A stretch of 64,000 bases of DNA, from NCBI RefSeq assembly GCF_020037125.1, contig NZ_JAIQDG010000001.1:310001-374000 (forward strand), given 5' to 3'. The first letter of the stretch is position 1, and every line of letters starts with the position of its first letter. Shown piece by piece: positions 53,252-61,910 of this stretch. Source of the DNA: Myxococcus sp. RHSTA-1-4. GTDB taxonomy: Bacteria; Myxococcota; Myxococcia; Myxococcales; Myxococcaceae. The position numbers and the translations under genes were made by a program. Under the pieces are notes generated by a model that was not told where the DNA came from, searched no databases, and saw only the letters and a program-made list of their open reading frames with translations.

Positions 53252-53986
53252 GTGGTCCGCCTCTTCGTCCCGCTGCCGGAGCCCGCCCCCACCGAGGTGG
53301 AGCTGACCGGAGAACGCCGCCACTACCTGCTCCACGTCCTCCGACTGGAGGAAGGTGACGCGCTGGAGGTCTTCGACGGCCAGGGCCGCGCCTTCGAGGC
53401 GCGCGTGCGGACCGTGGGCACGGAGGCCGTGCGCGTGTCGCTCGGCGCCGTGCGCGTGGCCCCTCCGCGCCGCGCGGTGAGCGTGCTGCAAGGGCTGCCC
53501 AAGGGGGACAAGCTGGAGTGGGTGCTGCAGAAGGGCACGGAGCTGGGTGCCGCCGCGTTCCACCCCGTGGCGACGGCGCGCAGCGTGGTGAAGCTGGAGC
53601 CGAAACGCGCGGAGGAGCGCACCGCGCGGTGGACGAAGATTGTCGAGGAGGCCTCGCGCCAGTGCCGCCGCGACGACGTGCCGCGCGTGGCGCCGCCGGC
53701 CCCGCTGCTGGAGGCGGCGCGCGCGCTGGCTCCCGGCACCGTGCTGCTGGTGCTGGACGAGGAGGAGTCCTCGGTGCCCCTGGGCGAGGCGTTTCGCGCA
53801 GCGGGCCCGGGCACGCCGGTGGCGCTGGTGGTGGGGCCGGAGGGCGGGCTCGCGCGCGAGGAGGTGGATGCGCTCGGAAGACTGGGGGCTCGTGGCGTCA
53901 CCCTGGGCCGGCGCATCCTCCGGACCGAGACGGCGGCGCTGGCCGCGCTCGCGGTGATGATGCACCTGGACGGGGAACTCGGATAG
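53252..53986 (+). CDS. rsmE: 16S rRNA m3U1498 methyltransferase
   Basis: 244 aa from a GTG start with GGAGGAAG just upstream. RsmE features: N-terminal PUA-like part (RRHYLLHVLRLEEGDAL), LPKGDKLEWVLQKGTELG, and the SPOUT knot VVGPEGGLAREEVDAL and LGRRILRTETAALAALA. It methylates U1498 of 16S rRNA. The 253-bp gap upstream is divergent from the 67-aa gene. Confidence 0.95.
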   Translation: MVRLFVPLPEPAPTEVELTGERRHYLLHVLRLEEGDALEVFDGQGRAFEARVRTVGTEAVRVSLGAVRVAPPRRAVSVLQGLPKGDKLEWVLQKGTELGAAAFHPVATARSVVKLEPKRAEERTARWTKIVEEASRQCRRDDVPRVAPPAPLLEAARALAPGTVLLVLDEEESSVPLGEAFRAAGPGTPVALVVGPEGGLAREEVDALGRLGARGVTLGRRILRTETAALAALAVMMHLDGELG

Positions 53987-54059
53987 CGGGCGGCCGGGCA
54001 GCCGGCCGGTGTGCGCGGGTTCACACTGTCACGTGGTGATTCCTACGTTTCTGCCGTCC

Positions 54060-54077
54060 GGGACCGCATGAGGTCCC
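54060..54077 (+). promoter_or_regulatory. Hairpin in the leader of the GlsB-like gene
   Basis: GGGACC-gcatga-GGTCCC, a 6-bp perfect stem ending 22 nt before the ATG and just before the ribosome site AGGAG. It could affect mRNA stability or translation. Confidence 0.35.
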
Positions 54078-54099
54078 CCAACACAGGAGAGAGACACTC

Positions 54100-54366
54100 A
54101 TGGGGATCATCGCATTCATCGTCATCGGCCTCATCGCGGGTCTCATTGCCCGCGCCATCCTTCCGGGACGGCAGAGCATGGGCCTGTTGGCCACGACGTT
54201 GCTGGGCATGGTCGGCTCGCTCGTGGGCGGCTTGATTGGCTCTCTGTTCCAGCGTGACGGCAAGCTCTTCGACCTGCACCCGGCAGGCATCATCATGTCG
54301 GTGATTGGCGCCATCGTCGTTCTCTTGTTGGTCGGGGCAGCGGGACGAAGGCGCGTCCATGCCTAG
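54100..54366 (+). CDS. GlsB/YeaQ/YmgE-family stress membrane protein
   Basis: 88 aa. Three hydrophobic helices and the family pattern GIIAFIVIGLIAGLIARAI, LPGRQSMGLLATTLLGMVGS and VGGLIGSLF. The family is stress-induced in several bacteria and its role is not defined. AGGAG lies about 12 nt upstream and a terminator follows. Confidence 0.92.
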   Translation: MGIIAFIVIGLIAGLIARAILPGRQSMGLLATTLLGMVGSLVGGLIGSLFQRDGKLFDLHPAGIIMSVIGAIVVLLLVGAAGRRRVHA

Positions 54367-54422
54367 GGGTGAAGCCCCTCACACGGAACGTCCCGAAGGG
54401 GACGTGTTGGGTCGGCCGTTGA

Positions 54423-54475
54423 CGAGCCCCTGACGGTTCCTCAGGCGAGGGACCTCGGGGGCTCGCACTTTTCTT
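54423..54475 (+). terminator. Rho-independent terminator
   Basis: CGAGCCCC (54423-54430) pairs with GGGGCTCG (54458-54465), with a small inner hairpin CCTC/GAGG, followed by CACTTTTCTT. It terminates the GlsB-like gene and separates it from the RDD operon. A short hairpin ACGTCCC-gaag-GGGACGT lies at 54388-54405. Confidence 0.7.
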
Positions 54476-54531
54476 GCCCCCCGCGCTGGGACGTCTTTTC
54501 ATGGCGCCGCCGTCCAGCCGGGAGGAGTCCG

Positions 54532-55938
54532 TTGTCCAAGTGCCTGAAATGCGGTGCCGCGCTTCCGCCCGTGGGTGATTGCACCGCCTGCGCCATCACC
54601 GTCCGCGACACCCCGGTGCCGAGCCTGCTCGACCGCGACATCCGCATCGACCGCCGCGCCGCGGACCGCCCCGCCGCGGCTCCGGCCTCGCCTGCCTTCG
54701 TGGACGCCGCTCACGCGCCGCCGTCCGTGGCCCCGCTGGCCGCGCCGCTGCCTCCTCCCGCCACGCCCCGCGCCGCGGCGCCGCAGCCCGGCCATCCCGG
54801 TGTCCCCGCTCCGCGTGCGCCCGCGCCGCAGCCCGGCCATCCGGGTGTCGCCGCTCCGCGTGCAGCCGCGCCGCAGCCCGGCCAGCCGGGTGTCGCCGCT
54901 CCGCGTGCAGCCGCGCCGCAGCCTGGCGCGGCGGCGCCACGAGCCGCGAGCGCACAGCCTCCGCCTCCAGGCGCGGCACCGCGGGCTCCCGTGCCCCAGG
55001 GCGCCGCTCCGCACGCGGCCCCTCCGCAGGCTCCGGCCGCGCAGCCCCGCGCGGCCCAGGCTCCGGCGGCGGCCTCGCCCATGACTCCCGCCTACGGCAC
55101 GCCCGCGGCCGCCGCTGCACCTCGCGCGCAGGCCCCGAGGCCTCCGGGTGCCGCGGCCCCCACTCCCGCTCCGTCAGGTCTGCCCCGCATGGAGTCCGCG
55201 TTCCCCGCGCCGGCTCCGTCGGGTCTGCCCCACATGGAGCCCGCGGCCCCCGCTCCCGCTCCGTCGGGTCTCCCCCACATGGAGTCCGCGGCTCCGATGA
55301 GCGCCGCGCCCGCTCCGTCAGGTCTGCCCCACATGGAGCCCGCGGCTCCGGCGGGCCTGCCGCGCATGGAGTCCATGCCTCCGGCTCCCGTGGTCGCCAT
55401 GGGTGTGGCGCGCGCGGAGCACGGCAATGCTCCCGCCGCGAGGGCGAAGTCCGCGTCCGGTGTCACCGAGGTGCACGCGCGTCCGGCGTCCCTGTGGCGG
55501 CGCCTGCTGTCCTTCACCATCGACACGGCGGCCATCGCGGGCGTGGCCGCGCTCTACATCACGCTGGCCTCGTCGGTGACGGGGATGAAGGCGCCGGAGG
55601 CCGGGCTGAGCGGCCTGGATGGCTTCGTGGCGTGGCTGCGCGCGCTCCACACCGTCCTGCTGCCGGGCTTTTTCCTGGTGCTGGTCCTGGCGCTCGTGTA
55701 CTGCGCGGTGGCGGCCTTCCTGTGGAACGGGCGCACGCTCGGCCGGCTGCTCCTGGGGCTGAGGCTCGTGGACACGCATGGCCTGGCGCCCGCGCCGGGA
55801 CGTGCCATCGTGCGCGCGCTGCTCGCCAGCGTATCCTTCCTCATCTTCCTCGGTGGTTTCTGGATGGCGCTTTTCGACCGGCGCGGGCAGACACTGCATG
55901 ACAAGCTGACGTCCACCTTCGTCGTTCAACCGAGCTGA
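54532..55938 (+). CDS. RDD-family membrane protein with zinc ribbon and tandem repeats
   Basis: 468 aa from a TTG start that is preceded by GGGAGGAG. N-terminal zinc ribbon (CLKCGAALPPVGDCTAC), a Pro/Ala-rich region with two kinds of 15-residue tandem repeats (about residues 83-130 and 213-285), then the RDD membrane domain (RPASLWRRLLSFTIDTAAIA, FLWNGRTLGRLLLGLRLVD, GQTLHDKLTSTFVV). RDD proteins are poorly characterised; some move ions. It is 51 nt before the MshEN gene in the same direction. Confidence 0.88.
   Translation: MSKCLKCGAALPPVGDCTACAITVRDTPVPSLLDRDIRIDRRAADRPAAAPASPAFVDAAHAPPSVAPLAAPLPPPATPRAAAPQPGHPGVPAPRAPAPQPGHPGVAAPRAAAPQPGQPGVAAPRAAAPQPGAAAPRAASAQPPPPGAAPRAPVPQGAAPHAAPPQAPAAQPRAAQAPAAASPMTPAYGTPAAAAAPRAQAPRPPGAAAPTPAPSGLPRMESAFPAPAPSGLPHMEPAAPAPAPSGLPHMESAAPMSAAPAPSGLPHMEPAAPAGLPRMESMPPAPVVAMGVARAEHGNAPAARAKSASGVTEVHARPASLWRRLLSFTIDTAAIAGVAALYITLASSVTGMKAPEAGLSGLDGFVAWLRALHTVLLPGFFLVLVLALVYCAVAAFLWNGRTLGRLLLGLRLVDTHGLAPAPGRAIVRALLASVSFLIFLGGFWMALFDRRGQTLHDKLTSTFVVQPS
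54781..54921 (+). repeat. 45-bp tandem repeat in the RDD gene
   Basis: The unit begins CCGCAGCCCGGCCA and recurs at 54781, 54826, 54871 and partly 54916 (exactly 45 bp apart), encoding PQPGHPGVAAPRAAA-type 15-residue units. The copies are nearly identical at the DNA level, showing recent expansion. Confidence 0.9.
55169..55370 (+). repeat. Second 45-bp repeat family in the RDD gene
   Basis: Copies begin at CCGTCAGG/CCGTCGGG at 55171, 55216, 55261 and 55315 (the last with a 9-bp insertion), with a degenerate fifth copy near 55350. They encode APSGLPHMEPAAPAP-type units. The family differs from the first in sequence but has the same 15-residue period. Confidence 0.85.
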
Positions 55939-55989
55939 CCTTTCGTTTCATTGTGCCTTGCGGCCGCGGCCGTAAGATGCCGCGCCTAC

Positions 55990-58947
55990 ATGCCTGCCCG
56001 TCTCGCCCAGCTCCTCGTCTCGCGCATGCTCCTCTCACCGGAGAAGGCGGGGGAGTTGCTGCGCCAGCACCAGGCCCAGGGCGGGCACCTGGACACGCTG
56101 CTGCTGGAGCGGGGCGTCGCCGGTGAAGCGGACGTGCTCGCCATGCTCGGCGAGGTCTCCGGCTTCCGGCCGGTGAACCTGGTGGACTTCGAGCCCAACC
56201 CGGACGTCGCCTCCTTCATCCCGCCGAAAATCGCCGAGCGCCTCTGCGTGGTGCCGCTGTCGCTGGACGGCAACACGCTGCACGTGGCCTGCGGCTACCC
56301 GGTGCCGAAGAAGGAGCTGGACGAGGTCGGCTTCCTGCTCGGCAAGCCGCTCGAGGTCTGGGTGGCCGCGGAGGTGCGCGTCCGCGAGTGGGTCTCCACC
56401 ATCTACCGCCAGCCGCTCCCTCCGCGCTTCGCCCAGCTCGCGGCCACGCTCGACCCGGAGCGCGTCGCGGCCGCGGCGCCCCCGCCCCCCGCGCCCACCG
56501 ACGACTCGCTCACGGCGGACATGGTGGAGCGCCTGGCGCGCACCGTGGCCCAGGAGCCGCTGCCCGCCGAGGTGAGGACCGCTCCGCGCGAGCAGGCCGC
56601 GCCGAAGCGTCCCGAGACGCCCGCGGCCGCTCCGCAGCGCCCGCCTCCGCCGCCCGCCGAGGAGACCAATGTCCCCCCGCCGGCCTTCGTCCGCGCGCCC
56701 CTGCGGCTGAACATGCCGAAGGACGAGGCGGCCGCGCGTCCGGCCCCGGCGCAGCCGCAGCGTCCGGCGCAGCAGCCCGCCCAGGCGCCGCAGCTCGCGC
56801 CCACGCCGCAGGTCACCGCCGGCGCCCAGCCCGCGGCCCGGCCCGCCACGCCACAAGCCGCGCCTCCCGTGGTCCAGGCCCAGCCCGCCACGCCGCAGGC
56901 CGCGCCTCCCGTGCTCCAGGCCCAGCCCACCGCCCGGCCCGCCACACCACAGGCCGCGCCCCCCGTGCTCCAGGCCCAGCCCACGACGGCGCCCGCCAAC
57001 GCTCCGGTGCCCACCAACGGCGCGCCGGCCGCTCCACGGGCCACGCCTCCGCAGCCGCCGCCGAGCGCCACCGCCACGCCCGCGCAGCGCCCCGCGACTC
57101 CGGGCACGCCCCAGGTGTGGCCTCCCGCGCCCGCCGCGCCGCCGCAGGCCAACGCGGTGACCGCCACCGGCACGCCGCAGGTGTGGCCTCCCGGCCCCAC
57201 CGCGAAGCCCTCCACCTCGGGCAACCCGCCGACGATGCGCTTCGGCACGCTGCCGGGAAGGCCCGGACCGGCGCAGCAGTCCGCTCCGGCCGCGGAGCCC
57301 TCGTTCCTCGTCTTCCCCAACCCGGCGCGTCCGAGCACGCCCGAGCCCTCCGCGCCCGCCACCCGCCCGGCGCCTCCGCCGCCCGCGGGGCAGGACGTGC
57401 CGGACTGGACGCTGGCCCAGGCGCGCGCCGCGCTGAAGGAGGCCACCAAGGACCGGGACCGGCTCATCGACGTGGCGCTGCGCTTCGGCCGCCGCACGTT
57501 CGACTACGTGGCCGCCTTCGCCGTGGTGCGCGGCGCCGCGACGGGCCTGGAGGCCCGGGGCGAGGGCATGACGGGCGACCCGCTCACGCTGGTGTCCGTC
57601 CCGCTCGACGCGAGCAGCGTCTTCCGCACGGTGGCCGTCACCCGCGGCAGCTACGCGGGCCCCCTTCCGCCGGACGCGCTCACGCGGCACTACCTGGAGC
57701 TGTTCGGCCGGCAGACGCCGCGCACCGTCTTCCTCTACCCGGTAGAGGTGAAGGGCCGGCTGGTGGCCATCCTCTACGGGGACTGCGGGCAGAAGCCCAT
57801 CAGCCAGCGCCGCCTGTCCGACTACATCCTCTTCTGCCAGGACCTGCCGGCCGCGTTCCAGGAGCTCATCCTCTTCCGCAAGCAGCGCGTGTCGGAGCTG
57901 CGCGCGCCGGAGGAGCCGGAGCTGACCATCGACGTGGACATGCCGGTCGCCGCCACACCGGCCCCCGCGCCCGCGGTGGTGGCGGGCCTGGGGTGGAGTC
58001 CCTTCTTCGGCCGGGGCGCCGCGGGCAGCGTGGGCCGCGCCGCCGCGCTGCCTCCGCGCGCGCAGTCGCAGGAGGAGCGCCCGCCGCCGGACTTCGCGCC
58101 GCTGCTCAAGCGCCTCACCGGTCCGGACGCCGCCCAGCGCGCCAACGCCATGGCGGAGCTGGCGCGCTCGCCCGAGGCCAGCGCGAAGGTGCTGGCGCAG
58201 CACTTCCCCGGCCCCACCGCGTGGAGCCGCCTGCCGGTGGTGGAGCTGCCCGAGGCGGACGAGCTGGGCCCCATTCCCGGCGCGCTGTCGCGCCTGGGCC
58301 GGCCCGCCGCGCACGCGCTGGCGCCGCTGTTGGACTCGCAGGACGCGGACACGCGCTACTTCGCGCTGCTCACCGCGGGCAACCTGCCCTACGTGGAGCT
58401 GGTGGACGGCGTGCTGCGCGGGCTGTTCGACCTGGAGCCCGACATCTCCAGCGCCGCGCGCGTGGCCGCCTCCGCCCTCAAGCACCTGCCCCGCCTGGAC
58501 GCCGCCCTGCGCGACTTGCGCCAGGAGCTGGGCAGCCGGGACGCGATGCGCCGCTCTCTGGCCGCGCGCGCCCTGGGCACGCTGCATGACCGCGAGGCGA
58601 TTGAAGGCCTCATCCAGCTCACCGGCAGCGACGACGAGATGTGCGCCCAGGCCGGAGCGGAGGCGCTGCGCGAGGTGACGCGCGCCACCTTCGGCCAGAG
58701 CCCGCGCCAGTGGGCGCAGTGGTGGGCGGAGAACCGCAGCCGCCGCCGCGCGGACTGGCTGGTGACGGCCCTGCGCCACCGCGAGCTGGACGTACGGCTG
58801 GCCGCCATCGAGGAGCTGAGCCGCGCCCTCAACGACACGCTCGGCTACTACGCGGACGCGCCCGAGACGGAGCGCGAGCTGGCGGTGCGCCGCTGGGAGT
58901 CCGCGGCGGTGGACCCGGCCAACGCGCGCCGGCTGGGCATGTTGTAG
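55990..58947 (+). CDS. MshEN-domain protein with Pro/Ala repeats, GAF-like domain and HEAT repeats
   Basis: 985 aa. The N-terminal MshEN/T2SSE_N domain (1-140; ARLAQLLVSRMLLSPEKAG and HLDTLLLERGVAGEADVLAM) is a known c-di-GMP receptor fold; the key Arg and Leu pattern is partly kept. A Pro/Ala-rich linker (about 155-455) with ATPQAAPPVLQAQP repeats follows, then a GAF-like domain (about 475-650) and HEAT-like repeats (about 700-980, AKVLAQHFP, ARVAASALKHLPRLDAALRD). It may transmit a nucleotide signal to the histidine kinase gene 21 nt downstream. The start is the ATG at 55990; a TTG at 55951 is less likely. Confidence 0.88.
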   Translation: MPARLAQLLVSRMLLSPEKAGELLRQHQAQGGHLDTLLLERGVAGEADVLAMLGEVSGFRPVNLVDFEPNPDVASFIPPKIAERLCVVPLSLDGNTLHVACGYPVPKKELDEVGFLLGKPLEVWVAAEVRVREWVSTIYRQPLPPRFAQLAATLDPERVAAAAPPPPAPTDDSLTADMVERLARTVAQEPLPAEVRTAPREQAAPKRPETPAAAPQRPPPPPAEETNVPPPAFVRAPLRLNMPKDEAAARPAPAQPQRPAQQPAQAPQLAPTPQVTAGAQPAARPATPQAAPPVVQAQPATPQAAPPVLQAQPTARPATPQAAPPVLQAQPTTAPANAPVPTNGAPAAPRATPPQPPPSATATPAQRPATPGTPQVWPPAPAAPPQANAVTATGTPQVWPPGPTAKPSTSGNPPTMRFGTLPGRPGPAQQSAPAAEPSFLVFPNPARPSTPEPSAPATRPAPPPPAGQDVPDWTLAQARAALKEATKDRDRLIDVALRFGRRTFDYVAAFAVVRGAATGLEARGEGMTGDPLTLVSVPLDASSVFRTVAVTRGSYAGPLPPDALTRHYLELFGRQTPRTVFLYPVEVKGRLVAILYGDCGQKPISQRRLSDYILFCQDLPAAFQELILFRKQRVSELRAPEEPELTIDVDMPVAATPAPAPAVVAGLGWSPFFGRGAAGSVGRAAALPPRAQSQEERPPPDFAPLLKRLTGPDAAQRANAMAELARSPEASAKVLAQHFPGPTAWSRLPVVELPEADELGPIPGALSRLGRPAAHALAPLLDSQDADTRYFALLTAGNLPYVELVDGVLRGLFDLEPDISSAARVAASALKHLPRLDAALRDLRQELGSRDAMRRSLAARALGTLHDREAIEGLIQLTGSDDEMCAQAGAEALREVTRATFGQSPRQWAQWWAENRSRRRADWLVTALRHRELDVRLAAIEELSRALNDTLGYYADAPETERELAVRRWESAAVDPANARRLGML
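56846..56990 (+). repeat. Tandem Pro/Ala repeat in the MshEN gene
   Basis: Three imperfect copies of an ATPQAAPPVLQAQP-type unit of 14-18 residues. A second pair, GTPQVWPP at about 57109 and 57172, lies downstream. Confidence 0.8.
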
Positions 58948-58968
58948 GCCCCTGCACGGGAGCACCGC

Positions 58969-60498
58969 ATGACGGGCGGGATGTGGTTCAGTCTGGTGGC
59001 CTGCGCGGGGCTGCTGGCCCTGGCGGGCATCGCGCTCGCGCGCGTGGGACGCAGCCCACTGGCGCTGCCGCTGGCGCTGCTGTCCATCATCCTGTCCACG
59101 CTGAACTTCTCGGGCTTCGCGCTGGAGCGCTCGGGCGAGCCGGGCTGGAAGCTGGTGGGCTTCGCCGCGGCGCTGATGACGGTGCCCTGCACGCTGCACT
59201 TCATCCTCGCCTTCGTGGGACGGCGGCGGCGCTCCGCGTGGGCCATGTTCGGCACCTATGCCGTCTTCTGCGCGCTGGCCGCGTTGATGCTGGCGGGACT
59301 GGGCGCGCCCTCGCTGGCGGAGCGCCTGCTCACGCTGCGCTTCGGCCTGACGGTGACGGGGCTGGTGACGCCGCCGATGGGCGGAGGCTTCGCGCTGCTG
59401 TGGCTGCACCTGCGCCGCGCGCAGCACCCGGACGAGCGTGCACGGGCGGGGCTGGTGCTGCTGGGGCTGACGCTGCTGGTGGCGCTGCTGCTGACGGACC
59501 TGGCGGCGGAACTGGGCCTCCAGGTGCCCCGGCTGGGCAACCTGGGAACGCTGCTGGGCCTGCCGGTAATGGCCACGGCGGCGCTGCGCTTCGGCCTGTT
59601 CGGCCGGGACGTGGGCGCGGCGCGCATGGCGCTGCACGCGGTGGGGGTGGCGGGCGTGGGCGTGCTGGCGTACCTCGCCGTCTTCCGGCTCTTTGGTGGG
59701 CAGGCCGGCGCGCTGGTGGTGTGCACCTCGGCGGTGACGTTCTCCCTGCTGGCCGCCACGCGCCGGGTCGTCACCGCCTATGTCAGCCGGAGCGAGCGGA
59801 TGGAGCGGCTGGCCACGCTGGGCCGCTTCTCCGCGCAGATGGCGCATGACCTGAAGAACCCCATCGCCGCGATGAAGGGCGCCGCGCAGTACCTCAAGGA
59901 GGAGCACGCGCGAGGGCGGCCGTGGGACGGGCACGGCGAGTTCCTGGACCTGCTGCTGGAGCAGGTGGAGCGGCTGGACCGGGTGGTGGACACGTACCAG
60001 CGGCTGGCGCGCGTGGAGCCGCTGCCCCGGCCGGTGGACCTGGGCCGGCTGGTGGAGGGCGTGCTGTCGCTGCAGTCCTTCGCGAGCCCCGGGCAGGTGT
60101 CCATCGTCCGCGAGCTGGCACCGGGGCTGCCACCGTGCTCGGGGGATGAGGACCTGCTGGCGAACGCGCTGGAGAACCTGGTGCGCAACGCCTTCGAGGC
60201 GATGCCCGGGGGAGGCACCCTCACCGTGCGCACGCTGCGGGACGGCGCGGACGTGGCGGTGGAGGTGGAGGACACCGGCGAGGGCATGGACGCACGCACC
60301 CGGGAGCGCGCCTTCGACGACTTCTTCACCACCAAGGCGGCGGGCAGCGGCCTGGGGCTGGCGTTCGTCCGGCGGGTGGTGGAGGCGCACGGCGGCGAGG
60401 TGGCCCTGACAAGCCGGGAGGGGCACGGTACCGTGGTCCGGCTGCGTCTGCCGGTGGGCATCCCGCACCTGGCGAATGGGGAAGGAGAGGCCGCGTGA
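58969..60498 (+). CDS. Multi-pass membrane histidine kinase
   Basis: 509 aa. Seven to eight membrane helices over residues 1-270 without a recognised sensor domain. HisKA with H293 in QMAHDLKNPIAAMKG, followed by HATPase_c with NLVRNAFEAMPGG, DTGEGM and GSGLGLAFVRRVVEAHGG. It is the cognate kinase for the NtrC-type regulator it overlaps by 4 nt. It follows the MshEN gene by 21 nt. Confidence 0.93.
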   Translation: MTGGMWFSLVACAGLLALAGIALARVGRSPLALPLALLSIILSTLNFSGFALERSGEPGWKLVGFAAALMTVPCTLHFILAFVGRRRRSAWAMFGTYAVFCALAALMLAGLGAPSLAERLLTLRFGLTVTGLVTPPMGGGFALLWLHLRRAQHPDERARAGLVLLGLTLLVALLLTDLAAELGLQVPRLGNLGTLLGLPVMATAALRFGLFGRDVGAARMALHAVGVAGVGVLAYLAVFRLFGGQAGALVVCTSAVTFSLLAATRRVVTAYVSRSERMERLATLGRFSAQMAHDLKNPIAAMKGAAQYLKEEHARGRPWDGHGEFLDLLLEQVERLDRVVDTYQRLARVEPLPRPVDLGRLVEGVLSLQSFASPGQVSIVRELAPGLPPCSGDEDLLANALENLVRNAFEAMPGGGTLTVRTLRDGADVAVEVEDTGEGMDARTRERAFDDFFTTKAAGSGLGLAFVRRVVEAHGGEVALTSREGHGTVVRLRLPVGIPHLANGEGEAA

Positions 60499-61901
60499 GC
60501 GAGCCCTTGAAGGGGAACGTACTGCTGGTGGACGACGACCCGGCCGTGGCCAAGGTGCTGGGCGCGCTGCTGGCGCAGGCGGGGCTGACGACGCACGCGG
60601 CGCGGGACGGGGCGGAAGCGCTCGCGCTGCTGGCGCGCAAGCCCATCGACGTGGTGGTGAGCGACGTGCGCATGCCGGGCATGGACGGCATGCAGTTGCT
60701 GGCGGAGGTGGCGCGGGGCTGGCCGGACGTGCCCGTCGTCCTGCTCACCGCGCACGGCACGGTGCCGCTGGCGGTGGAGGCGATGAAGGCGGGCGCGGCG
60801 GACTTCATGCTGAAGCCCTTCGACCGGGAGGAAATCCTCTTCACCATCCGCAAGGCACTGCTGCGCACGCAGGGCGACGCGCCCGAGCCGCTGCGGGCGC
60901 CGAGCCCCTTCATCGGCCGCAGCCGGGCCATGGCGGACGTGCAGGCGATGCTGGCGAAGGCGGCCACGGGCACGGCCACGGTGCTGCTGCGGGGCGAGTC
61001 CGGCACGGGCAAGGAGCTGGCGGCGAAGGCGGTGCACGACGGCAGCCCGCGGCACTCGGGGCCCTTCGTGAAGCTGCACTGCGCGGCGCTGCCGGACACG
61101 CTGCTGGAGAGCGAGCTGTTCGGCTACGAGAAGGGCGCCTTCACCGGCGCGGCCACGCGCAAGCCCGGCCGCGTGGAGCTGGCACATGGCGGCACGCTGT
61201 TCCTGGACGAGGTGGGCGACATCCCCCTGTCGGTGCAGGTGAAGCTCTTGCGCGTGATTCAGGAGCGCGAGCTGGAGCGGCTGGGCGGCACGCAGACGGT
61301 GAAGGTGGACGTGCGCTTCGTGGCGGCCACGCACCAGCCGCTGGAGGAGCTGGTGAAGGCGGGCCGCTTCCGCGAGGACCTCTTCTACCGGCTCAACGTG
61401 GTGCCGGTGGAGCTGCCGCCGCTGCGCGCGCGGCCGGAGGACATCGAGCCGCTGGCCCGGCACTTCCTGGAGGTCCATGCGAAGACCAACGGCCGGCCGC
61501 CCTTCACCCTCACGGATGACGGGCTCGCGGTGCTCCAGGCGCAGCCCTGGCCGGGCAACGTGCGCCAGCTCCAGAACTTCCTGGAGCGGCTGGTGGTGCT
61601 GTCGGACGGGCAGGTGCTCACAGGCGCGGAGGTAACGCGCGAGCTGGCACGTCAGCCGGGCCTGTCCCCCACTCCCGCGCCCACCCTGCCAGCGGCACCG
61701 GAGGTAACGAGCGCTCCTGGAGCGCAGGCGGCGGGCACGGACGCGGTGCCCACGCTGGAGTCCCAGCGCAAGGGCATGGAGCGGCAGGCGCTGGTGGACG
61801 CGCTGAAGCGGGCCCATGACAACCGCACCATGGCGGCGCGGTTGCTCGGCATCAGCCGGCGCACGCTCTACAACAAGCTGGAGGAGCACGGGCTGCTGTA
61901 G
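60495..61901 (+). CDS. NtrC-type sigma54-dependent response regulator
   Basis: 468 aa from a GTG start that overlaps the kinase stop (GTGA). Receiver domain with D57 in [16 protein letters not shown]+ domain with Walker A GESGTGKE and a full GAFTGA loop ([11 protein letters not shown]), and a Fis-type HTH ([18 protein letters not shown]). A Pro/Ala linker at about 390-415 precedes the HTH. It activates sigma54 promoters; the targets are unknown. Confidence 0.95.
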   Translation: MSEPLKGNVLLVDDDPAVAKVLGALLAQAGLTTHAARDGAEALALLARKPIDVVVSDVRMPGMDGMQLLAEVARGWPDVPVVLLTAHGTVPLAVEAMKAGAADFMLKPFDREEILFTIRKALLRTQGDAPEPLRAPSPFIGRSRAMADVQAMLAKAATGTATVLLRGESGTGKELAAKAVHDGSPRHSGPFVKLHCAALPDTLLESELFGYEKGAFTGAATRKPGRVELAHGGTLFLDEVGDIPLSVQVKLLRVIQERELERLGGTQTVKVDVRFVAATHQPLEELVKAGRFREDLFYRLNVVPVELPPLRARPEDIEPLARHFLEVHAKTNGRPPFTLTDDGLAVLQAQPWPGNVRQLQNFLERLVVLSDGQVLTGAEVTRELARQPGLSPTPAPTLPAAPEVTSAPGAQAAGTDAVPTLESQRKGMERQALVDALKRAHDNRTMAARLLGISRRTLYNKLEEHGLL

Positions 61902-61910
61902 GACGACACC

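Noticed and set aside
54781-55370. Repeats that could suggest a CRISPR array
   Set aside because: Units are in frame, contiguous without unique spacers and encode a Pro/Ala linker.
56035-60468. 1477-codon frame antisense to the MshEN and kinase genes
   Set aside because: Crosses two real genes and their junction, with no domain content.
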